This document shows positions 56,112-64,000 of a stretch of 64,000 nucleotides of DNA, piece after piece (within the stretch, counting starts at the first letter, position 1; every line of letters starts with the position of its first letter). The notes below the pieces were generated by a model. That model was not told where the DNA came from, made no database searches, and saw only the letters and a program-made list of their open reading frames with translations. The translations under genes and the position numbers were made by a program. Source of the stretch: Mariannaea sp. PMI_226 (taxonomy: Eukaryota > Ascomycota > Sordariomycetes > Hypocreales > Nectriaceae); assembly GCA_024336345.1 (NCBI GenBank), contig JANFOG010000009.1:1922001-1986000 (forward strand), read 5' to 3'.

Positions 56112-56763
56112 ATCCGCAGGGTCGTGTATAAGTTAGAAATAGAAATACGAAAGAGATGGTGAGGAAGGCCCATCAAAAGCGAACTAAGTTAATGTCGTCA
56201 TCTTATGCCACAATAAGCTGAACACGTGATGGAAAAGAGGGAAGGCAACCGCAGCAAATTGGGCATTGCAAGCCACCGGCGTGGCATTACGGGATATTTC
56301 GACAGTAGTTTATCTACGCCGAGCTGTGAACTCAAATGGAAGAGCTCTGAGTCTGGTTTCTCCCACTACTGACGGTCTTTCAAGTATCACTTTCTATGCA
56401 GCATGTTTCTACTATCACCATCCGCTAGTAATGACGAGTACTGCATGAGATTTGTCATCGAGCCCGAGCTTTACACTTAAATAGCCGGTTTGCCCAAAGG
56501 TCATGCTCTATTCGAGGGGATATCCTAATGATAATATGGTCGAAGAGCCTGTACGGCCCCCAACACATTCAAAGGATCAGGGGTACAAAGTGCTGACAAA
56601 GAACGCGAGATTATGTGGTTGAAATGGATCATGTGGTTAAAATGAAATCGAGATTATCTAGATCCAAGTCTATTATACAGTACGATACCAAGTTAGTATT
56701 TCTCCCTTGTGGCCCACGACTTAGTAAATGCACATGATTAGCTTCTATACAAGCTAATATTTC
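56112..56763. other. Intergenic, no gene recognised
   Basis: This is the 5' flank of the endosulfine gene and the 3' flank of the next gene. A 60-codon frame at 56266-56448 (plus) has no support. Confidence 0.5.
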
Positions 56764-57294
56764 TCAAAGACGTTTTCGTTTGGTTCCCGCCCGAGCCCCG
56801 TAAGATGACCGAATCGAACTAGTTGGAGTGATTATTGGTCGCTCACACTCCTTGTCTGGTAAATGTGGCATAATCCCAGTGCTACTGATAACAGAAGTAG
56901 AAGCATGATACGATGGATGCCAAAGATGATGGGTAGGGAGATAAGAGGCGAAGTAGGCAACAAGCGAATCTAAGGAATTTGTACGGAAGAGTTGGATAGC
57001 ATGCTGCCATTGAGGCGTACCGACAAGACGTGGGTTCGCGATGATCTCGAAACTGGCAGATTCAAGAGTGTCGTTCAATTCGCGGAGGCGTTGTTGCCTG
57101 CGATTATTGGCCAATTGATGAAATTCAGCGGGGGAGTTTGCCTTCTGTGAGATCTCGAAGATATCGTGATAAAATGCATTAGGGTCTTGAATGGGGGATT
57201 GATAGGTGTTGTACTGGTCGTGAAGTTTGGTGAATAAATCTTCTCTCTTCATTTTGAACTTCCATGCTGGCCATTCCCAGTGTGAATCATCCAT
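56764..57294 (-). CDS. Conserved fungal hypothetical protein (176 aa)
   Basis: This is an intact single-exon frame with an ATG at 57294. The N-terminus MDDSHWEWPAWKFKMKREDL and the central parts YQSPIQDPNAFYHD, LRELNDTLESASFEIIANPR and ATQLF-like LFRTNSLDSLVAYFASYLP match a hypothetical family I know as widespread in Aspergillus and Fusarium genomes. The protein is rich in charged and aromatic residues, with no signal peptide or membrane helix. The tail is Ser-rich and ends in a basic KRKRL, a possible nuclear signal. Function is unknown. The stop precedes an ordinary AT-rich 3' flank. Confidence 0.8.
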   Translation of the reverse strand: MDDSHWEWPAWKFKMKREDLFTKLHDQYNTYQSPIQDPNAFYHDIFEISQKANSPAEFHQLANNRRQQRLRELNDTLESASFEIIANPRLVGTPQWQHAIQLFRTNSLDSLVAYFASYLPTHHLWHPSYHASTSVISSTGIMPHLPDKECERPIITPTSSIRSSYGARAGTKRKRL

Positions 57295-57597
57295 GTCGTA
57301 AGGAAGTGTGTTCGTACCATGGGGCGAGGTTAAAACAGTGAGTGTAGATGGCGGGGTAATTTAAAATAAACTATAACCGGAAAGGATGAGGGGAGGGAAA
57401 TCTTTCGTGAGAGAAAGTGGGCATGCCTTTTGGCTGTGGAATTGGAGGAGCGGCTTTTGTCGCCCTAACGGAAAAGGAAATAATAAATTTCTCGTATCCC
57501 CGGGTTTAAATCAAGTTTTCTCAACCACCCATTACTGCATCTAACCAACGGGAGGACAGTAAACCGCCACTAGCGGGGTCAGAGTGAACGCAAACCC

Positions 57598-57630
57598 GTG
57601 CCCTTCCGTCAATTTCTTTAAGTTTCAGCC
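57598..57630 (-). other. 33-nt fragment of 18S rRNA (antisense)
   Basis: GTGCCCTTCCGTCAATTTCT followed by TTAAGTTTCAGCC is the reverse complement of the universally conserved segment of fungal SSU rRNA containing GAAACTTAAAGAAATTGACG. Flanking sequence does not continue the rRNA, and a T tract follows. It is a tiny rDNA-derived insertion. Confidence 0.75.
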
Positions 57631-60600
57631 GTCTTCTTTTTTTTTTTTTCATATAAAATTTTAAACTAAAAAATAATAATATTTATATCCAACTGGCTTC
57701 ACGAACTTATCCGATTGTTATATTGTAATCTTCTGCCGCTGGATGGAGCAATTTCGTCCCGATTCTTGTTTGTGTCTTGCTCAAAGCAACAAAAAAAAAA
57801 AAAAAAAAAAGGAAAAAGAAGATGTTTAATTTTGAATTAAAAATTTTTAAAAAATATATTTAGTAAGTAACGCTGAAAATGCAGATGTATCTGTCTCTTC
57901 TGGGTGATGTAGCGAGATAAAAGGGACTATCTCTACAAACGTGCGCCACGCGATCCCGTCTGTTGGCAACTCATGGTGGAAAAGGCCGAACAATCTTGAC
58001 GCTTACACTATTTGTAGGATATTGTACCATCAGGCATGCAAGTCTAATCTCCGCGTTCTTACGCACCATAAGGCAACAACAAGAGTACACAGCGACTACT
58101 ATGTCAAGTCAATAGGCTGACGGGATGAAACCACCTGAGACTGCTTCCAATGAAATGCTGACTCACTGTAATATACAGACAAGATCGGATAATTTGAGTT
58201 TAATCCCCGATCTGGCCATGTTGACATATTCTGTTCGGCGAGCTCCGGGTTCAACTCGCTCTTTGCAGTCTTATGCTACATCTTCTTGCCCGGAGGATGG
58301 CTCCTCTCTTTTGTCTTCCTTGCCGACAGTTCAGCTTCCTCCCGCGCAATGCTTGCATCAAACCGAGCGCCTTTGGAGGGCTCGTGACTGTGCATCATGG
58401 CCTATTTAGGTACTTGTTAGTCGGAAGGTCCAGAAGATCAACGCTATTTGAGGCGACGGACAGCGCAGCCAGGTTCAGGCTTGAATCTGTCTTTGATTTT
58501 CTCTGGATCTGGAAAATAAAGGTGTGTGAGCTACATAACTACCGGAAGCATGATAGATGACGAACATGTTCCTCATGCAACTCATTCATGATTTTATCCC
58601 GATCCACTGGTCACTTGTCAGTGTGCAAAAAGCTGGAAAAGGATGGTCTTTATGCGGACACACTATATCCTGCAGCGTTGAAGCCATCTTTTGCTACCGC
58701 ATTCGCCACCTCCGAAGAGTAGTATCTTTTCTGATAAGTGGAGTCAAGTTCATTTGACTTGGGGAACCCAACGCTCGATTGATTGCCTCTGTTAGCAAGC
58801 CCATATATCGATTCCACAACAACTTTGAGCTCACAAGCGGAACACAATTGCGCTATATTAGTATTCCATTAGCATAGTACAGTATACTCAAAAAAAAATC
58901 TTGGCAACATACGAATGTAATGGTGCATTCAGGACCCTTATAATTTTGAACACTTTATACCGTATAGCGCTCTTGCTGTTGATTTGGTAACACCATATTG
59001 CTTTAGGAAATAGAGTAGACCATTCTATTAACGCCCAGATTGCCGCAGGCGATTGGATGGAAAGGCTTGGACAGCTAAGCTGGCTCTACCTGAATTGATG
59101 CCGATACATACCTTTGGCACTTGGTAAGAAATAAGTTGGGGTTGGGGAGTAGGTTGTTGAGAAGTGGGAAATCATTGGGTAGAGGGGGAGAGGTTCTAAT
59201 AAGCGCATAGAGTGACGTCTAGGAACACCTAGCCAAGCTGTATAATAATATATATACTATAGACCTAACCACAGAACATCTATAATATAACTCCCTTATA
59301 ATACTCATTTATCTTATTTTTATAATTATTATTTTATTATTATAAATTTCCAATTATTATCCTATATATATTATTATATTTACTCCCTAATTAAGATTAA
59401 ATTATATATCTACTTTTGCTAATACCTTGGAAAAATAAAGATAACCTCAGGATAGTACTGGTAGGTTCTCTAGTACGTATTAGACCAGATCTCGTTTACT
59501 TTTGGTAGGTTGTGCCTATCAGTAACTATGACAGCTTTACTAATATCTTATCAGGATGCTGGAGGCACAAGATCAAAGTTCGTCGGAGACATCCTTGGTC
59601 CGGTACGGGAACCATCCCAACAGCGGCAATATGACGACCAATATCTGGCCTGTGCGCAATGCGCCAGTTCCAACCGGGAGTGCCGCTTCGGTAGCATAAT
59701 ATCCCGGCGTTGTCGTTGCGGGCTGGGCAAAAATTGACTACCGATTTATACACTACCATTGAGACGACCATTGAGATTACCATTGAGACTTTCCCATTTT
59801 TAGGCAAGGGCGCTAAGGAAGCCGATCCGGGAACTCGAGGTTACGGCAAGCTGAGACTCATAGCAGAATGCACCTTATAAATCACATTATAAATTATTTC
59901 AATATTCTAATTTATAATTTATAAAACTTTTCTTTCTTATAATATCATTTATAAAGACGAGGTTGCTGTTTCAGTTTACTAGGTGTAATGTGAATGCTGC
60001 GGAGGCTCATCGCGGTTGCCGTCCAAGTTGTATGCTCGCACGTCCGAAGTCATAGCAAGAATATGGTTAGGACGCAGATTGGGACAATAAGTGACCCAGA
60101 CCCATCTGGTGGTTTGAAGGCGCTATAATTAATCCCTGTGGACCGTCTCTCGCAACCTCCAATTAGCCCTGAAGATATGCGGTGCAGTCCATTGCGACGG
60201 CTTGCTGAGCTTAGCGGTAGTGAATCAAGCTCATCCTAGCGTTAACGCGTAGGCTGATAAATTGGGTTGATGCGGAAAATGACGCAACTAGCACGTACCG
60301 ACGCGCTTATGACCTAGGAAAGATGTCAGTATCACGCACGCCAGCAGGCGACATGCAAACCAGTTGACCCGCCTGTATCTCTAAGTCTTGTTTTCGTCAG
60401 CCATCAATGCTCTAACCTGTCGCATCTACCGACCTTTCACAAGCGAATACAACCAGCTAGCTGAGGCCCCTTGTATACAAAATAACATCTCAAAGACTAT
60501 CTCACCCTCCGAGTTCGCCCACAACCGCGTCTATCGCTTCTGAAAAGCGGCTTAAAGACTCACCATAGACTACTTTATGGACTATAGATAGCAGAATGAG

Positions 60601-60704
60601 GAATACCAACGAAACCAAGCCACAACATATCGTATTGGGTTCTGAGCATTACACTATTTTTGAAATTTCTATCGCTTGATGTTGATACAAGAATTATCTA
60701 GTTA
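57631..60704. other. Intergenic, no gene recognised
   Basis: A T run sits near 57640 and a roughly 20-nt A run near 57791. Overlapping frames at 58125-58847 and 59510-59737 lack domains; the latter has CAQCASSNRECRF but no continuation. 59240-59420 and 59870-59960 are AT-rich. Confidence 0.4.
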
Positions 60705-60830
60705 CATCATAGATCCTAGCATCTATACGTCGCTTTCTTGCTTCGAGTCTCCAGGCCCACCCCGTATCCGAGTAGCCATCTCCTCTTAAGGTGGCTGACT
60801 GGAACTGGGTCTTCTCCTCATCTCGAAGAT
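60705..60830 (-). pseudogene. Truncated 3' copy of the endosulfine gene
   Basis: About 120 bp align with the last exon of the endosulfine-like gene and its stop region (about 55655-55770). Shared blocks read on the minus strand are GATGAGGAGAAGAC/GGTGAGAAGAAGAC, GTCAG-CCACCTT, GCCTGGAGA and CGAAGCAAGAAA, then TAGATGCTAG. Frame and the FDSGDF exon start are lost. It documents a second duplication event. Confidence 0.6.
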
Positions 60831-61097
60831 CAAAGCTGGCCATATATATTAGACAGTAGGACACACCATAGCCCGTCTTGGTTGCCGCCGTGCGAAACAG
60901 GTATTGTGTGACCCAACCCAACTTGGGATTAGGAATATACGTGCTAGAGTCTTTTGCACATTCCGTCAGTCTCTCGTCACCCCTTGGCACCATTTAACTG
61001 GGTTTTAGATACAAATTCTTCCGGTGCTAACTATAGAGATTACCTGATACAGACTGGAACGTCTCGAAAACGACCGTACATACGTTATAAATGCGAC

Positions 61098-61940
61098 TTA
61101 CTTTGCTGCCCACGAAATGTTGCGCTCGAATCCATTTGCCAAATAGCTTTGAATCAGGGTGCAGTTGCAGTCTGAGTGCAGCAAGATCTCACATTTGAGC
61201 CAGTAGATTTCTGTGGTGAGGGCCTCGACTTCGCTACTGAGTTTAATGTGCCGCTGTTCCATCTTCTTCTCCGCAGATTCGAGTTTCTCGTTACTCTCTC
61301 GCTTCCGGATGCGACATAGATTGGCAGCTTTGCGATTTCTCTCGAGTTTTGTATTCTTCCAAACTTTGCTCTTTGCGGAACCGCGGCCGGCCTCGTCGCG
61401 GGGGACACTGCTCATGCTAACTTGATTCTTCCGCAAAATGTTTGTATCTTTGTCGAGAGTAGACTTTCGCCTGGAACTCTTTGTAGCCGGAACTTCATCT
61501 GAAAGCGGTATTTTTCTTCGACGGGGCTGCTTCTTGGGGTTCTTCATCGTCGTTTCCTCGTGTTTTAGTTGGTTATATGAGCTCGACGGCGAGTTTGGGG
61601 GGACTAATGCTGCGAATTCTTGCACTGAGCTTTGGAGTTTGGCCGTAAAGCTCCGGTAATTCTGGTCAATCTGGGAGTATGTTTGGTCGCTGTAAGGGAT
61701 GGAACCAGTCTTATCGGGAGTCAAGGCATGTTGTGACGGTGTTCCAGTGATGTCGTGCCACTGAGAGAATCCGTCTTGATGTTCTGAGGTGCTCGGGAGT
61801 AGAGCACAGTCGAAAGCCGTCCATTGATTGTTGAAGACATAGGGTACGTTTACCTCGTACGAGTTCCAGGTTAATCTGGCTCCTTCATCGGCGGCTGCAT
61901 CCACGGCCGTACTGAATGGAAACTGAGCATTAAGCATCAT
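61098..61940 (-). CDS. bZIP transcription factor, Atf/AtfA-like
   Basis: This is a nuclear basic-leucine-zipper factor. From the first in-frame ATG at 61940 the protein has 280 residues; a stop lies 51 nt upstream of that ATG. A Pro/Ser-rich N-terminus is followed by basic patches (PKKQPRRRKIPL, SSRRKS). The DNA-contact region is RNRKAANLCRIRKR (about 201-214, the N-x7-R signature), then a zipper from KLESAEKKMEQ through VEALTTEIYWLKCEILL. The C-terminal HSDCNCTLIQSYL is typical of fungal AtfA/Atf1 relatives, which act downstream of the Hog1/Sty1 stress MAP kinase. The C-terminus ends shortly after this box, as in the family. The N-terminal HRA-like activation domains of full Atf1 are not evident, so it is a short paralog. 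Confidence 0.88.
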   Translation of the reverse strand: MMLNAQFPFSTAVDAAADEGARLTWNSYEVNVPYVFNNQWTAFDCALLPSTSEHQDGFSQWHDITGTPSQHALTPDKTGSIPYSDQTYSQIDQNYRSFTAKLQSSVQEFAALVPPNSPSSSYNQLKHEETTMKNPKKQPRRRKIPLSDEVPATKSSRRKSTLDKDTNILRKNQVSMSSVPRDEAGRGSAKSKVWKNTKLERNRKAANLCRIRKRESNEKLESAEKKMEQRHIKLSSEVEALTTEIYWLKCEILLHSDCNCTLIQSYLANGFERNISWAAK

Positions 61941-61989
61941 TATGGAGTTTGTATAGCTTGAAGAACTTATTGACGTTGTGTTCTCCAAT

Positions 61990-63874
61990 CAAGATGTAAT
62001 AAATGCAATGTTAGATTGCTGAAGCAAGATTTCTGACTGCTGAATAGTCAAGATAAATTGTGTCGAACCAAATCTCAACTGAGATGGCTGGGACTGGGAC
62101 CGCTGGCGGTGGGCGGGCATGCGATGACTCCCATCGCCTATGGCCAAGGTTGTAGAGCTAAAATACCAATACCAAGCATATGCACAACGTAGGGACAGCA
62201 GATCAGTCCAGAGCGTGGGACTCTCGCCTCCTCGAGGTGAATGGTTATGTTGTGGGTCGTGACGATATAGCCCGGAGACATCGCCGATTGGCTGTATTTA
62301 CCGGAGCTGCACGCCCGTGTCCCTCGCTGGCTGTGATTGGCCAGACCTCAGGAGTGAATGGGCGAAACGGAAAATTAATGCGTCATGTTGACAAGTGGAA
62401 TGAACAGTGGCGAGAGTGGGCCCCTGCAGGTGAGAACTGTTGGGCATCGAGGTCTATTGGCCTTGACTACGATAGGATTCTTATCCGTGCTGCCTCAACG
62501 TTTTTGGCACTCATCGGGCTTCGGGTAGGTGAAAGGACTGGAATCTCGCCTAGACAGATTTTATCGATCGCAAGGTGGCACAATTAAGGCGATCATTTCG
62601 TGGAGACAGCTGCAGCTTGAAAGATAGTGATTCAAATTAGGCAGGATCTACCGATAGATGGCCCCATGTAAAATACCTATCCTATATAACAGCCATCGGT
62701 TACATACCGGCGACATGGCTCTGCGTAAGGCTCTCTCCAGAGTCAGTACAGAGCCTGGTGGCTTCTGGCTTCCGCGAACGAGCATGTCTTGGGAACAGGT
62801 GGGTGGGTACTCCTAGAAGGTGAGCGAGGACCAATAAGCGTACTGCGTTAAGCGCAAATCCTCCCCCCCCCGATCGGAACGGCGCGTAGTCGACGGATCT
62901 AATAGCAGAGATTCATGCTTTCACTAACGCCCACAAAGCAGCCGCAACGTAGAATCAATAGCCAGGTTGAGATTCCCGTAGCACCCACATAGCCCGCACA
63001 TACAGTAGCCCGCACAGTATCAAGACCGGGGTCGCTTGTTTTGTCAGCTGTTAAGTGAAGTAATCTAAAAAATACTCCCGACTTCATGTTACTGTACGTT
63101 CGTGGTTCAAAACGCGCGTGTCAAGTGTCCCATTTACGCCAGCGTGAATCGTTTCACGGTGTACTAGGTCGGGCTAATTATTATGGTCACTCGGTTGCTC
63201 GTGCGGGTCACCATCTCGCTTGCTCTTGAAGCAATGCGTGTAAACCGTCGGCAATATGACGCTAAGCTTCCAGAAACGATTGGCCCACGGCTTATCCAAC
63301 CAGTGGCAAGCTACTCAAGCTGGATTGCTGTTGTACCCATATCTGGAAGCTAAGAGGTACAACGCCGTACGACCATAGTTGTCTCCAGATCCTCACGAGT
63401 GGTCATTGCACGCCGCCTCTCCAATGCTCGAATTCGAAAGCACAATACCAACAGATCATCCCATTTTCTCGCATGCCGTTTTCCCGTGCCAGGGCTCATG
63501 GAGGTGCCGCTGGTCGCCCACTGCCCGCCAACCGTGGTGACCTCGACAACCAGATCGTCACTTACCTCAACATCAAACCCGACTCGGGCTACGCGCCTCT
63601 GGCGTGGCAGTTATAAGGCAGCCCCACCATCGGACGTCACGGTTTGAAACCGAATCCATACTTTATTCCAAGCTTAGAGACGACGTCGGCCAGTCGAGTC
63701 TCGATCCTGAAGACGAAAAAAACATAAGACGCCCAGATTGAACGCCCAATGTGAATCCTGCTAACGCCGTTGGTCATTCTCAGCAATACATCGAATGGAT
63801 AATCATATCTAGTAATTCTCGATTTGAGCTTGGCTTTGCTGGGGTCAAATGTAGTCTCTGCGCTGAATCTATTC
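61990..63874. other. Intergenic, no firm gene
   Basis: A GC-rich 135-codon frame at 62180-62587 (plus, ATG start) shows no domain. A C run lies near 62866. A 98-codon frame at 63637-63933 (minus) overlaps the last exon-like frame at the edge in a different register. Nothing else is supported. Confidence 0.4.
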
Positions 63875-64000
63875 TCAATCAAACAAGAGCTCGGAAAACA
63901 GCTCTCTCGCTTCGGTTGGATCCCAGTCGACAATGTGCCCTTCCCTCGAGTCGGTCATCTTTCTCTCTACAAAGGGCTCCATGGCCGCTCTCTCTATTTC
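63875..64000 (-). CDS. Possible 3'-terminal coding part of a gene beyond the right edge
   Basis: From the window edge a minus-strand frame stays open for 41 codons and ends at TGA (63875-63877). The peptide is strongly charged (REGHIVDWDPTEARELFSEL, then LFD) and looks more protein-like than the other frames there. No family is recognised from so short a piece. Confidence 0.3.
   Translation of the reverse strand, partial: EIERAAMEPFVERKMTDSREGHIVDWDPTEARELFSELLFD

Noticed and set aside
62180..62587. 135-codon GC-rich open frame starting with ATG
   Set aside because: No domain, no signal peptide, no splice partner; composition alone can produce it. Not counted as a gene.
1..64000. The whole window as a Starship-type giant element
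   Set aside because: Only a dead DUF3435-like fragment is present; no intact captain at an end, no terminal repeats and no defined target site were seen.

Overview
The window looks like nuclear DNA of a filamentous ascomycete (Pezizomycotina). The genes have short introns (about 45-130 nt) with GT..AG ends and CTAAC-type branch sites. The families are typical of such fungi: an NRPS-like adenylating enzyme, a Zn2Cys6 regulator, an APC permease, F-box/LRR and DUF7600-like proteins, a MARVEL-like membrane protein, an Atf-type bZIP and an endosulfine (Igo1). The repeats carry many TAG/TAA stops at apparent glutamine codons, which is the CpA-to-TpA pattern expected from repeat-induced point mutation (RIP). 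I cannot name the genus. No tRNA gene, CRISPR array or prokaryotic feature was seen.

Layout. (1) 1-14.2 kb, gene-bearing, all on the minus strand: a partial NRPS-like adenylation protein at the left edge, then a Zn2Cys6 transcription factor (6.7-8.6 kb), an FAD-dependent amine/amino-acid oxidase-type protein (9.6-11.0 kb) and an amino-acid/GABA-type permease (12.0-14.2 kb). The last three could form a small uptake-and-oxidation cluster. The oxidase and permease upstream regions share a roughly 48-bp sequence with a CCG-N5-CGG core. Between the first two genes lie a repeat copy and a decayed DUF3435-like tyrosine recombinase. (2) 16-33 kb, mixed: a broken secreted-protein gene, a MARVEL-like gene, a dead hAT transposon, two broken F-box genes, and two intact small secreted-protein genes (29.1 and 32.4-33.1 kb). 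A pair of inverted repeats with telomere-like CCCTAA motifs flanks 25.04-29.62 kb. (3) 34.3-54.3 kb, repeat-dominated and AT-rich: an OrsD-like zinc-finger/tyrosine-recombinase element (about 35-38.4 kb), then a 12.2-kb Ty3-like LTR retroelement (38,877-51,070) with 162-bp direct terminal repeats and an 8-bp target duplication, then about 3 kb of heavily mutated AT-rich sequence. (4) 54.3-64 kb, gene-bearing again: an Igo1/endosulfine paralog, a conserved fungal hypothetical gene, a 33-nt piece of 18S rRNA, a truncated second endosulfine copy, a bZIP factor, and a possible gene end at the right edge.

The most unusual signal is in the 12.2-kb retroelement. An 18-bp perfect palindrome, ACCATTTGATCAAATGGT, and its RIP-altered relatives recur at least 17 times from end to end. 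They fall in noncoding leader and coding parts alike, and are read in all three reading frames, so the motif must be kept at the DNA (or RNA) level. The same element carries a Ulp1/C48-like cysteine peptidase region and further unrecognised reading frames downstream of integrase. The second notable item is the 685-codon OrsD-like protein, in which a tyrosine-recombinase catalytic set (R433, K470, QxxR608, H643, Y652) can be read.
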